Of a DNA stretch of 64,000 nucleotides, positions 44,310 to 56,169 are shown piece by piece. The translations under genes were made by a program, and so were the position numbers. Below the pieces are notes generated by a model, which ran no database searches, was not told where the DNA came from, and was given only the letters and a program-made list of their open reading frames with translations. Numbering within the stretch: position 1 is the first letter of the stretch; every line of letters starts with the position of its first letter. Source of the stretch: Cyathus striatus (taxonomy: Eukaryota; Basidiomycota; Agaricomycetes; Agaricales; Nidulariaceae); the NCBI GenBank assembly GCA_025738555.1, contig JAOVFP010000006.1, positions 2,604,001 through 2,668,000 of the forward strand, written 5' to 3'.

Positions 44310-45140
44310 GCAACTGCCCAATGCAAGCCCAACTTGAACCCAGTGGTTTGTCACAGACTATGCCTGGCCAGCAATGACGCTTCCACTTTCAAGCAACCAT
44401 CAAGCTTACCCAGTCACATTCTTCCATTGTATCACTGTTTGCTACCTCCAAGATAATTTTGAATGGTCTAATGTCTCGCTATCAACCACAAGAAAATCTC
44501 GACAGCGACGGCGACTCAACCATCCATTTCAAACATGTTCAAGTGCTGCAAATGTAACATATTTGGATGTGGACTTGCCACTGACAATGAGCTGTGTGAT
44601 GGCCATGACAGATGCTAATTGTGTGGAAACTATGGTCCCCGGTGTGTTTTGTTTACTTCGTTTGTTCTTTCGTGTTTGCCTTTTCTTGCTATGGGGCACT
44701 TCGTAGTTTGTGTTCGTAAGGATCATGGGGTTAAGGAGCAAGAAGGCCTGCAGAGGGTATGAGCAGGGTTTTGAATCCTAGCATGCGTCAGCAGTACTTC
44801 TGCCTACCTACACCTTTTGCTACTGACAACTGTGCTATTAGACAATCTTTTTTTGTTTTTGCTCTCCATCTTGGCTATCCTTTACTACCTTCTTTCAGGG
44901 CTGTGATACCATGAGGTGCTGTAAGTAAGGAGCAGAGGCTTGGTGGTACTACAGTTTGTGACACTTAAACACCACAAATTTTATTATGGTAGGAAAATGA
45001 TTTTTTTAGGGCAAACTAATTACAGATTCAGAATCAGAAGGTCAAAATACATACAAAAATGATGTTTTTGTGAAATTCCCACAATAAAATAGCTGTGCCA
45101 AATTTTTTGGCAAAAAAATTGACATGTTACATAGCCTAAT

Positions 45141-45405
45141 TTAGGATACAATAGCCTCAAGTGCCATCATAGCACAATTCGAAACTTGATGGTGTTGACG
45201 ATGCTGTCTAACAGCCCATTCTGCTGCTTCACCTGTTAAACCACACCTATATGCACTCATAAATCACCATGTTTGGTTTATAAAACAATGAATAACATCC
45301 AGAGAACAAGCATCTAGATATTTCACAACCCCTTTTTTTGCATCTTGAATGGTTCTTTTATCTTCTTCACAATACTGATATTTTGCCCACCCCCAGTACT
45401 GTCAA
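45141..45405 (-). pseudogene. C-terminal remnant of a Tc1/pogo-like DDE transposase
   Basis: The frame reads YWGWAKYQYCEEDKRT, a spacer, then ACSLDVIHCFINQTW-stop-FMSAYRCGLTGEAAEWAVRQ and ends at 45141. Fungal DDE transposases of Agaricomycetes end with a very similar pattern (a WGW motif, RRFINRSWRFM, AYRKGLTG, WAV). The internal TGA stands where Arg is expected, again compatible with CGA to TGA. An intron-like GTATGT...ACAG precedes the frame. The catalytic DDE core is gone. Confidence 0.65.
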
Positions 45406-45571
45406 AGTGTATACTCAATAATTTAAATTTGTAATATTATTAAAACATACATAATATTTGATATATGAGTGATATGTAGTGGGGAGGGACTCTGGGGATC
45501 AATTTTTGGCTGATTATTGTGAAGTCCACTGGTATTTTGGCTCTTTTTCTTGGGTCTACCTCTGGGCATAA

Positions 45572-46120
45572 TGGTTAGAAAAGCAATTTGTTAGCACCCA
45601 GTGAAGCAATTCATGGGCCATTTTTTTTGCAGAATCATATCACTATTGATATAAGCATACTAAAAATACATTTATCATGATTTTTACTATTTTTTTATGG
45701 CCAAGTGCCAAATTTTTGGGCTAAAAAGTCAAAAAATCGGAATTTCGAAAATCTTCTCGTGGAATATTGTAGATTACATCGTAACTATCCTATTCTGACA
45801 ATTTTCGGAAGCTAAAAGTCATTTGTGGTTGCTAGAAAATTTGCCTATGGTGGTTAGAAAAGCGATTTTTTAGCACCCAGTGAAGTGATTCAGAGGCCGT
45901 TTTTTTTGCAGAATCATATCACTATCAATGAAAGCATACTAAAAATACATTTTTCATGATTTTTACTATTTTTTATGGCAAAGTACCAAATTTTGGGCTA
46001 AAAAAATCAAAAAATCGGAATTTTGAAAATCTGCTCATGGAATATTATAGATTACATTGTAACTATCCTATTCCAACGATTTTCAGAAGCTAAAAGTCAT
46101 TTGTGGTTGCTATAAAATTC
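45572..46120. repeat. Direct repeat of about 279 bp
   Basis: Two copies, starting at 45572 and 45851 with TGGTTAGAAAAGC, share most bases including TTAGCACCCAGTGAAG, AGCATACTAAAAATACATTT and AGCTAAAAGTCATTTGTGG. Confidence 0.85.
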
Positions 46121-46865
46121 ACTTAATAAATTTGTGGTGTTTAAGTGTTGCAAACTGTAGTACCATGCATGCAGTGATTTTGAATCCTTGCTCAATGCCA
46201 TGTATGTTACGTCAATGCATGCCACCTTCACTTTTTCTTTCTCTCTTCTTTCTTATTCACCTTCCTGTCTTGTGCACTTTCACAGTTTGTGCTAGTGAGG
46301 TGATGCAGTTGAAGTGTACAATACTTGGGTGGGCAGAAATAAAATCCTGGCTCAAGTCATACATACCACCTAGCTCTTCCTATGAGTTGTATGATGTCGA
46401 TCTTCTTCCCTTTTCATTTTCATTGCTCTCTTCCTTGAGCTTCTTTTTCTACACTATTGTGACTTTCAATTCTGGGGTGATAGAGCTGAATGGTGGAATT
46501 CCAGCACACTGTCAACTCAGACTTCAAATGCTGGTCTGAGTTGTGCAGGTCCTTCCTACTGCTACTTAGCCCATCACTACTGATAAAACAATTTTGACAA
46601 TCTCTTTTTTGGCTTGCTGCTTCACCTTTTCCCCATGTGGTTGTTCTCTGCTTGTGTTAGTGGGGTGTCATGGCTCTGGGGCTCGAATGCCTGTGAGAAG
46701 GATATCTACTCTCACTGTCGTCATCTTGCAGTTGCTATTTTTGTTGATAAACACAGGTAGTTTGTGGATTTGTAATGTTTTATCGTTGGATTTGTGGAGT
46801 AGTGTGTTGAAGATGCTAGATCGTCTGCACATTGCTCATTGAGTTTCAATTGCTAGACACCTTTG

Positions 46866-49495
46866 TATGAAGTTCCAATAGGGGAAAAACCTGGCAAAGC
46901 GAAATTCACTTCCCACTGTAATTCCCAGCAGGTGAAATTCGAATTATTTCACTTTTTTTTACATATCTTACATGACATAGCATGTTATTCCTACATATGA
47001 TATATTTGATGCATTACAGTAAAGCTAATCATACAAAAAGTGCTCTATAGAGTAGTTTTTCATGTACCTTTTTGCTGCTTGTGCCCCATCAGACACTTTC
47101 CCATGGTCATCGAGGTTACAGCAACAGCTTGCCAAATGCCTCTCTGAGTCCACACTCACTTTATGTCAATTTCTCACCAACACTTGACATTTCAGCAATA
47201 CAAAAACTAATGTAGAAATGCGCCTGACATAAATTTTGACAACAAACTGGCTGAGCACTCAACAGCATGCTATTGTGTTCTTAACTTCAAGATCATACCA
47301 CTCTCTGGTCAATGTTGAAATCTCAGGTCTCTACACTTGAGCAAGCCTTCTTAATATTTCTTGACACGTTTTTACATTTTTTCCCTGCAATTGAATGGTT
47401 ATATTTTTATTTATCATCCTATATAATGGTATAAAATTGTAGACATAGTTGCAAAAATTATTGAAATAAACCATTATGCTTTAGGCCTTTAGCATAGTAT
47501 AATAAAGCATACAGTGACAAATATGAAAAGATAATGATGGAGTGATAGACTTAGTGAACTTTTTCAAGTTGAATTTGTAAAATAGATTTGGGTGGAAAAA
47601 TTGGCACACAATTTTGAATAGATGTAGTGCAGTAGAACGTATAAGAGAGCAAAAAATATTGAAACAGGACCACTGAATTGTAAGATATTTACACCCCAAA
47701 TAGCTACAAAAAGGTGAAATATACCTAACTGAGAGAGCGAAGCAGCAGAAATGCTAATAAATGGAAACATAACCATTCAATTGTAGGGAGAAAATATAGA
47801 AATGTGTCAGGAAATATTAAGAAGGATTGTTCAAGTCTAGAGAGTTCAACATCAACCAGAGAGAGGTATGATCTTGAAGTGCCAATGTTAAGAACACAAT
47901 AGCACACTGTTGAGTGCTCGGCCAGTTTGTTGTTGGCATTCACGTCACACACACTCCTACATTAGTTTTTTTATTGCTGAAATGTCGAGTGTTAGTGAGA
48001 AATAGACCAAAAATGAGTGTGGACTCAGAGGGGCATTTGGCAAGCTGTTGCTGTAACCTCGATGACCATGGGAAAGTGTCTGATGGGGTGCAAGTGGCAA
48101 AAAGGTACATGAAAAACTACTCTATAGAGCACTTTTTGTATAGTTAGCTTTACTGTAATGCATCAAATATATCATATGTAGGAATAACATGCTATGTCAT
48201 GTAAGATATGTAAAAAAAAGTGAAATAATTCGTATTTTGCCTGCTGGGAATTATGGTGCAGAACTTCATAAAAACCTGGCGAAGCGAAATTCGCTTCCTG
48301 CTGTAATTCCCAGCAGGAAAAATACGAATTATTTCACTTTTTTTTACATATCTTACATGACATAGCATGTTATTCCTACATATTATATATTTGATGCATT
48401 ACAGTAAAGCTAACCATACAAAAAGTGCTCTATAGAGTAGTTTTCATGTACCTTTTCGCCACTTGTGCCCCACCAGACACTTTCCCACGGTCATCGAGGT
48501 TACAGCAACGGCTTGCCAAACGCCCATCCGAGTCCACACTCATTTTCTGTCAATTTCTCACCAACGCTCAATATTTCAGCAATAAAAAACTAATGTATGA
48601 GTGCACATGACATGAACTCGGACAACAAACTGGCTGAGTGCTCAATAGTGTGCTATTGCATTCGTAAATATCTTACAATTCAGCGGTCCTGTTTCAATAT
48701 TTTTCACTCTCTTATACGTTCTACTGCACTACATCTATTCAAAATTGTGTGCCAATTTTTCCACCCAAATCTACTTTACAAATTCAACTCGAAAAGTTCA
48801 CTAAGTCTATCACTGTGTCGTTATCTTTTCGTATTTGTCGCTGTATGTTTTACTATACTATGCTAAAGGCCTAAAGCATAACGGTTTATTTCGATAATTT
48901 TTGCAACTATGTCTACCAATTTTATTCCATTTGGTGATATATAGGCTGATAAATAAAAATATAACCATTCAATTGTAGGGAAAAAATGTAAAAATGTGTC
49001 AAGAAATAGTAAGAAGGATTGTTGAAGTGTAGAGATCTGAGATTTCAGCATCAACCAGAGCAAGACTAGAGAGGGGTATGATCTTGAAGTGCCAATGTTA
49101 AGAGCGCTCGGCTGGTTTGCTGTCCAAATTTACGTCACACACATTTTTACATTAGTTTTTGTATTGCTGAAATGTCGAGCGTTGGTGAGAAATCGACGAA
49201 AAATGAGGGTGGACTCGGAGGGGCATTTGGCAAGCCGTTACTGTAACCTCGATGATCGTGGGAAAGCATCTGATGGGGCGCAAGCAGCGAAAAGGTACAT
49301 GAAAACTACTCTATAGAGCACTTTTTGTATGATTAGCTTTACTGTAATGCATCAAATATATAATATGTAGGAATAACATGCTATGTCATGTAAGATATGT
49401 AAAAAAAAGTGAAATAATTCGAATTTCGCCCGCTGGGAGTTACGGCGGGAAGCGAATTTCGCTTCGCCAGGTTTTTCCCCTATCGGAACTTCATA
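46866..49495. mobile_element. Twin foldback element with CCTTTG target duplication
   Basis: Outer ends read TATGAAGTTCC and its exact complement, flanked by CCTTTG at 46860-46865 and 49496-49501. Inside lie two related elements that meet near 48262 (GCAGAACTTCATAAAAACC). Each has long inverted arms containing CCTGGC-AAGCGAAATTC, TACATATCTTACATGACATA and GTGCTCTATAGAGTAG. The second unit is a shortened reverse-complement version of the first: blocks around 47460-47690 recur inverted at 48660-48900. No transposase was recognised. Confidence 0.7.
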
Positions 49496-49710
49496 CCTTT
49501 GTGATGTTCTAGTTCGAAGGAGATTAATACACTTGCAACAACTCGTCACAACTCACTGCGCAACTTATGTACAATAGAAAGGCCAATCGACTCTATCTTG
49601 GTCAGGATTATAATACTTGACGGGCCTGGGATTGTCTTCATGGTTAGAGCCAATCGAAAGGGCCCTGATACGCCATAAGCTGATGTCGCTATCGTGACCA
49701 TGCGACTTAG

Positions 49711-49794
49711 TCTCGGGTACCCAGCCGTTGGCGCTAGGAAAAATGGAAATCCTAATTTGGATTTTGCGTGGCGCCAGCGGCTGGGTACCCGAGA
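49711..49794. repeat. 24-bp hairpin upstream of the dienelactone hydrolase gene
   Basis: Arms 49711-49734 and 49771-49794 (TCTCGGGTACCCAGCCG and complement, through TTGGCGC/GCGCCAG) pair with one mismatch around a 36-nt loop. They end about 150 bp before the start codon at 49942. It could be a regulatory inverted repeat or a tiny mobile element. Confidence 0.8.
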
Positions 49795-49941
49795 TTACAT
49801 GTGACTCGCCATTCTTTATTACCCTTTGTAAGCCAACTTCTTACCACGGATGTCCTACCGGGCGATATGTCTATTGTTAAAAGCGGTCCACCTGAGAAAC
49901 CATTGTTATGTGCCCCTTTCGTTCAGTTACCCACTCCCATA

Positions 49942-51013
49942 ATGTCTACCATCGCTGGTGCTCATACTGATGCATGCTTCACCACAGTCCAGCATGAAGG
50001 AACGCCTGTCGGAAAGACAACCTCAATTGGTGGTGTAGATACATATATTTCTGAGCCAAAAGGAGAGAAGAAAGGACTAGTCCTTTATCTTGCTGATGTA
50101 TTTGGGCCATTCTACATAAACAACCAATTGATTCAGGATTATTACGCTGCCAATGGTACGTTTCTGTAGTAGCGGACTATGGTGATAGTGGTACTGCAGC
50201 TGATATTGCAAAACGTAGGATTCCTAGTGTTGGGAATCGACTACTTTTTCGGCGATCCCATCCACTTACACCTTGATGATCCAGACTTTGATCGTGGTGC
50301 GTGGATTGCGAAAAGCAGATCCCAGGCGTATGAAGCTTTTCCACGTTGGTTAGAGGCTGTTAAGAAGGAATACGGTACGCTTCTCGAATAAATAGCTTTT
50401 GGTGTGCAATATTTGTCTCATCCTGAATCTAGGAGGTGAAAGCAAGTACTTTGCTATTGGCTACTGCTTCGGAGCACCATTTTCTGTGAATCTTGCTGGC
50501 TCTGAAGATGTTGCTGCCGGTAAATATTACTTCGCAACTTGAAATCAGTGCATTTGTACCGATAATACTCATTCAGCTGTCTTTGCGCATCCCGCTACTT
50601 TGACTGAGGAGCAATTCAAGAATGTTAAAAGTACGTGGTTATAGTGGAGAATAGCACGGCAATTCGCATTAATTACCTACTTCAGAACCTCTTCTCTTGC
50701 TCTGCGCTGGTATGGTTTAATGGTATTCTCCCGAGGAAGATACTGACTTGGGGCAGAAACTGACAATAGTTTCCCTTCCTCTGCGCGCCATCGTGCGGAG
50801 GATATTCTTACTGAAATAAAAGCTACATTCCATCTCAAACTTTTCTCCGGCGTATCTCACGGATTTGCTGCAAGAGGTGATCCCAACGTTGAGAATGCGC
50901 GTACGTAAATACTCCCCCGAGACTTAACATATTACTTTAACATCATGATAGGCTGGGCAAAAGAGGAGGCAGCGAGAAGCGCACTCGGTTGGTTCAACAG
51001 GTTTTCAGCGTAA
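49942..51013 (+). CDS. Dienelactone hydrolase family protein
   Basis: Seven exons: 49942-50155, 50219-50374, 50433-50519, 50577-50630, 50686-50709, 50757-50900 and 50952-51013. All phases agree and there is no internal stop, giving 246 residues, a normal length for this alpha/beta-hydrolase family. The nucleophile elbow is GYCFG (Cys135). The acid is Asp181 in AETDNSFP and the base is His213 in SGVSHGF, so the Cys-Asp-His triad is complete. The start at 49942 (MSTIAGAHTDACFTTV) fits family N-termini, where HEGTP and GGVDTYI follow soon after. The upstream in-frame ATG at 49768 lies inside a hairpin arm and is less likely. Members hydrolyse dienelactones in aromatic catabolism or act as broad esterases in the cytosol. 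The exact substrate is unknown. Introns are 47-63 nt; the fifth (50710-50756) must be spliced to avoid a stop. Confidence 0.9.
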
Positions 51014-53841
51014 TAGTATCCAAATGGCCGTAATTTGTGCTTGGTGGAGTGGGTTCAACCCGGAGTCCGAGTCAGGCATGAATGTTTGAACAAATGACTT
51101 AATGAATAGGATTAACATTTGACAAGCACGCCTGTCAAATAATGAACAGAAGAATTCTACTGTCAGCTTACGTGTATGAATGAAAGGACGAAAAGCTCCC
51201 CAGCTTGCGAGGACGTAGCCATCTCTGATATCGCCGCCGAAGGTAAGAACGGATGCGCAACTCCACGTAATGTCAAGAGTAATGAGAGATGCTATCATCT
51301 TTGCCTTACTGTTCGCTAAGCAATCTGTCAGAAGGGGTGTACTTGGACACAATTGCTACAAGGGATTCCATCAGCAAAATACTTGGCAGCGGAGGTGAGA
51401 ATGAAGAAGTTAACACTTGAAGAAGAATATTTCCGGACTTTAATGACGGAAGAAAAGATCTGGAGAAAAAATCGACGTTTCGGTAACATTAATGGAACCT
51501 GAGGGAATACTGAGAGAGAAGAGAGATACATGTCTGAACTATTGATTGGAAAGAAGGATGATGAAATCAAATGTCCCTTTACTCTAGCCATTTATACGTT
51601 TTCGATGGCATACATAGGTTCCAAAAACATCACTTGCTAAGCTCAGGAAGAGTCCACGTTCCTCAATTTTGAGAATAAACTTGAGCTATTTCCCTGTATA
51701 GTGTCTTTAAGGTGCCAGCGTCGATGAAGAAACAAACGAGATCACCGAACTCGAGGGATTTCAGGGTGATTCCTTCGGTTTAAACACGTGACAGACTCCA
51801 TCGGGTACCCTCGAGTGTTGATCCGAGCAGTATGAAAACCACATGGCTCGTGGGAGATCTCTACCTAGAGAAGCATTGTTGGATGAATGTGCTGAATGCG
51901 TGTGTGAACAATGTACAATGTGACATGTCTAGTTAGTATTCAGCGTCGGTGCCTACTCGACAAACGATTTTATCCCTAATCATATTGACCTGTACAGTGA
52001 CCACTCGTGTATATGCTAGACGGGCCTTGCCGATCTACGGCTGAGTTTGATTAAGCACAGTAATCATTAAGCGCCATACAAGCGCCGTAAGTACTGCGAT
52101 ACAAGTAGATAATACAATTATTTCACATGCGTTAAATGTAGCACTTAAACTTGGAGTACAGGCGGCGTTCCATGAATGTAAAACGGCCCACAGTTTACTC
52201 AGCATTTCTAATCGCAACCATCAGGTCTCACGGCGGCTGACAGGACATTGGACATAAACCTTCATTCCGCCGCAGCACTCCCATTCATTAAAATCCAGGT
52301 CCTGAGCATCATCCCGATTATAGCGTTCAGATGCAATCACCATTTGAATCAGATGCTCTTACCTTGAGCTAGAGTATGTAAAAATTAACACTGCTGCGAG
52401 TTGAAAAAATAGCCCACACTTTCAGTGATAGTATTCATACACATGCTTGAAGTTGAAGATCTATCGAGCCGTGACACTGCCGGACAAATAAACGATGATC
52501 TCCTGAAATGCATGACATTGTGTCTTCATCTGATTCATATTGCCATGCTGTACCGGATCTTGAGCTTCTACCCATTAATTCCAATTACTTACATGAGCAG
52601 TGATATGGGTGCGGTGTGATTAACGTCGTTTGTATTAGCAGCTTCGCAGGGTAAGCCACTTCCTGCCGAAATCATGGCTGTGTTACCGCACTAAGCTTCA
52701 AAAGCAGCAAGTACTTTAGGATTTTAAAAAGAAGTAGTATATAATTATATTACCCCAGATATGACTTCCAAGGGCATCATATTTTATATAATTAGTGACA
52801 TTTACTATCCACAAGTTAAATCCAGAGCTACATATGTGGAAAGCTCTCGCTGCTGCCTGGCGCTTTAAATGGACGTTGAATGAGCCTTGCCCGTGGTACG
52901 CAGAAGAGATGACTATCAGCTATATATGGTTTTCCTCTCGATGTTCGCAGTGCGGCCGTTCGAGAACTCTATTTTTGCACCATGTGTTCGGAGGTATTAT
53001 AAATAAAGTTTTAGGAGATATCTGGATTAAGGTTTCAAAATTCCGCTTGATCTCTAGCGCTCACCAATGGTAAGCCCGTCGATGAAGACTTCTATCCCCT
53101 CTCTTGTAGCTCCACTGTGTTTGGGTAGGGTTCCTAAGAGCTCCTAATCGTCCTTATGGTGTTCAACTGTAATGCTTCTATATCCTGACCGTCCCCGAAG
53201 CCGCTATGAAGCCACACACCTTCATGAGGCACAGACCGACCAGTATACCGAAAATTTCCCTTGTCATCCAATCTGCGTGTTTGTATGACCTTGTATTCAC
53301 ATACAAGCCATCTGCTTGACATTTTATGGCAAGTAGCAAATCAGGCATACACTAACTTCACCCGATTTTCAATCACTGCTGCACCTCGCCTAGTCCGGAT
53401 ATTTCAAGTAATGATTTAGCGGTATTTTTATATGATGCCTATTCAATGGCGAGGGAAAGTTAACGAACTTTGGTACGTTTGATGAGAACCGTCTCATGGA
53501 AACATTTGTTGATCTTCTAGATGTAAGCCTCTTCCTAGTTAGCAACCCGCTAGCTCGTCACCATCTTCCGCACCCATCCGCAGAAATCCCACTCGGCTTT
53601 CCTACGCTGGATCAGTAGGAACACACGGGAGGGCCTTAAACTTCATGCAATTACCGTACTTGGTCCCACACGTGGGAGATTAGTCTTCTTTCACACAGTT
53701 CCACAAGCCTGGTCTCCCAGAAAGTAAACAGGAGAAATGAAAACAGAGTGTACGTGTGTAAGTTGTGAAGATACAAGTAGCTAGTTCTTCGTTCTCACAT
53801 CTTTCCCCCTTTTCGCTCCCAACCTCATCTCATCCTTCATA
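51014..53841. other. Intergenic region with only weak coding hints
   Basis: No gene model can be supported. Minus-strand frames at 51591-51328 and 51352-51005 could belong to one spliced gene (a membrane-like SLITLDITWSCASVLTF segment), but the junction needs a 35-nt intron. A minus-strand pair at 52343-52035 (MVIASERYNRDDAQDL... and a one-helix frame) fails in phase. A plus-strand frame at 52795-53073 has a WKALAAAWRFKW and CSQCGR pattern that may be an F-box relic. The last 80 bases are the pyrimidine-rich leader of the thioesterase gene. Confidence 0.4.
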
Positions 53842-54737
53842 ATGGCGTCCAGATTTCACAGTCCCACTGTTACCTCCGCGTCTTCGTTGTCGTCAACCTC
53901 AATAGACAACTCAAGCATGTCTCTACCCTCTACATCAATATCGAAAGTGTCAAACACATGGGTAGACCCTGCTTCGTTACCGAACTTTGGCACCGTGTCC
54001 GATACAACAGGAAACGCGCCGGACTACGTTAAACAACTAAACTACAACACATACATGTCTTATGGAGTCGGAGGAGAGGACTCGTTTGGTTACAAAGTGG
54101 GAAAGGCGGTGAAGTTCGTTGAGGTGAACGTGAATAGAAAACTTGAACGGCAGGGACGGATGGAAGCGACGACGGTGGCAGAACTGGAAGTGACAAAACG
54201 TAAGTTTACATCCGCATACTTCGATCAATAGGAGCTCACGTCGACGCGCGACAATCACAGACATGCTCAATGGTGCTGGAATGCTTCATGGAGGCTGCGT
54301 GACATACCTAATAGACAAGTACATCCCTGTTTCATCTGTATTCGATCACAGGAGACTTATATTCGTTGGATGGTAGTTGCTGCAGCACCCCATTAGTGGT
54401 TCTTGGACTTCTGCAGGGTGTGAACGGCGTCGGCGTTACTCAATCGATGAACGTCCTTTTTCATTCCCCGGCACCATTGTATGTTATAAACGTTTCTAAA
54501 TATCTTCAAGTACTGACAAATATTCATATTGCAGAGGAACTTGCCTACGTATAGTAAGCACGTCGGTATCTCTTGGAGGAAGAGTAATGTCGTCGAGATG
54601 CGAGGTTGGTATATATATCGTCACTTCTTGCGTATGCATTCATTAATCCCATTACCTAGATTTTGGATAAAGACTCCGGAAGAATGATAGCATCGGCATT
54701 TTTAAATAAGATGCAACCGGTACCATCTAAACTGTGA
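53842..54737 (+). CDS. PaaI/4HBT-type thioesterase
   Basis: Five exons: 53842-54199, 54261-54318, 54377-54478, 54535-54604 and 54660-54737. Phases 1, 2, 2 and 0 all match, giving 221 residues. The first 119 residues form a Ser/Thr-rich leader and a helix-containing N-terminal part. The hotdog-fold core follows: NGAGMLHGGCVTYLID (residues 123-138, carrying the HGG motif), then VTQSMNVLFHSPAPLGTCLR and GGRVMSSRCEI. This is the layout of ACOT13/PaaI-like acyl-CoA thioesterases, which cleave CoA thioesters in mitochondria or cytosol. The N-terminal part is longer than in bacterial PaaI but usual in basidiomycetes. Introns are 55-61 nt with GTAAGT, GTACAT, GTATGT and GTTGGT donors; the third has a TACTGAC branch site. 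Confidence 0.88.
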
Positions 54738-55548
54738 CGCGTTAAAATATACCAACAAACATTATACCCCGTGACAATCAGACAAACCATCTGTATTTTT
54801 AGTCCAAATAGTACCATTTCATTTGCTACCCATTGCGTGCTGCACCATCCCAGACTTTCTTGTTAGGCATTTAATATTTCAGCAGAAGTATGTGACAGTG
54901 ATGTTTAGAGTTCAATCGTAAATTTAGAAGTATCATATGATTCATTTGTCATTCTTGAATCGCACTCCACACTTGAGCATACGGCGAACTACCAACGATG
55001 ACTCACTTCCTATTCTTTTGGTTGTAATGAATTCGTTGGAGCAACAGCCCCGTATCCTCTTAGTCATGATGAAAAATGAAACAGGCTCTAAGTACCGAGC
55101 CCTCCGGCCACTACATCAACCAGATAAACTAAGTATTTGTTCTGAATGAAGTTTCGCTATTGAACGTTGAACTTTCATTCCATTGGAGCTTGTATTGCCT
55201 ATCTGATGGATATTTCCAAACTTTCTCTATATAGTTTCATCTGCCTAGCCATCTAGGCACCTTTCTATGAATATCAATAGCATCGTTTTTTGTCCCCCAA
55301 TTCCATCCATCGAACAGAAATTCGAAGTTCCATCGTTATTTTTGAAGATCCGGTTGAATTGTCTCGAAATAGTCTAAGTATCTTTCGTTCCTTTTTTATA
55401 AACCTCTACTATGCAAGAATAAGGAAAGTTCATACCCAACTATTCCAGACAGGTCGATATTATAGTTGAACGTAGCCCCCTATCCTTCCAGTTAGCGGGG
55501 GTCAGAATCAAAGCCAAACCTGACGTTAACATGATTGACCGACCCCGA

Positions 55549-56169
55549 CTATTCCTTATATATAACATCTATAGCACCACCACCTGGCGCTTCCAGCGCC
55601 TGTAGCAATTTCACCAAATTTTCGGACCACAGTAGATGAATTAAGAATTCCCGCTGAAAGAGGAACCGGAGCTCCTCCCGAGGCGGTGCGCATAATTTTA
55701 AATGATAGATACCAAGTTTATGATTGCTGTCTAGTAACTGTATTTGACAGGACGGTGTAAGTTTGATACTTATATTACACATGCAAGTCGTATACGACTG
55801 CTCAGCGACTCATCCTATGGCAGTTCTATTTAAAGGACTCACACTGATGTCAGATATTCGCCTTTGGAGGTACGACGACACTGCAGCTTCCTCTGATCGG
55901 TACAGTATACTTATAACTTCTTCAGCGATGCTATCTCGTATTAATTGGCTTTGTCCTCCAAGACTATTAGAGCCTCGTCGGCATACCTGTTTTGATACGC
56001 TACTTGTACTGCTTGTATCTGAGTATTTGCTAACGTCATACCGTAACGATATGCATATATTTTTTATAGTACTTGAACTGTCAAGCTTGAAGTTTGATAT
56101 GCATGACATGGGTTGGAATGGAGACGACATTCTAGACCAGGACAGCGCTACCGCCAAGCACGAAAACAC
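55549..56169 (-). CDS. Weak candidate two-part gene, unknown
   Basis: Minus-strand frames 56169-55810 (119 residues, Ser-rich, with RDSIAEEVISILYRSEEAAV) and 55782-55549 (ending ALEAPGGGAIDVIYKE) have protein-like composition. The first stops at TGA immediately after AIG, and the only intron that could join them (GTGTAA...ACAG) does not bypass that stop. Either it is a pseudogene or chance open frames. I do not recognise a family. Confidence 0.22.

Larger units (their letters stand above)
44952..46157. mobile_element. TA-flanked element with transposase remnant
   Basis: Inverted ends CAGTTTGTGACACTTAAACA and its counterpart (ending GCAAACTG at 46157) match over about 33 bp through CCACAAATTT. 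TA flanks both ends (44950-44951 and 46158-46159), and the surrounding GGTAC/GTACC sequence reads through as an empty site. It contains a minus-strand transposase C-terminus (45141-45405) and a direct repeat of about 279 bp. It is a deleted Tc1/mariner/pogo-type element. Confidence 0.75.
44310..46859 (+). pseudogene. Membrane-protein gene copy G (5' exons plus part of intron)
   Basis: This is the most diverged copy. An exon-1-like end lies near 44363 with its donor changed to GGCC. An exon-3 remnant (about 44480-44640) includes GADLPLTMS-like codons and GCTAATTGTGTGGAAACTATGGT. The first tRNA-like modules follow, for example around 44720-44800. The module GGTACTA is split by a TA-flanked element (44952-46157). 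Modules resume to about 46859, where the twin foldback element begins. The membrane exon is missing. Confidence 0.6.

Noticed and set aside
49768..49941. Upstream extension of the dienelactone hydrolase N-terminus
   Set aside because: The in-frame ATG at 49768 lies at the edge of a hairpin arm, and the extra 58 residues have no family counterpart; the ATG at 49942 fits known N-termini.
51005..51591. Minus-strand gene overlapping the end of the dienelactone hydrolase
   Set aside because: The two frames can only be joined by a 35-nt intron with a weak acceptor, and the product resembles no family I know.
52035..52343. Small two-exon minus-strand gene with one membrane helix
   Set aside because: No donor/acceptor pair keeps the reading frame between the two parts.
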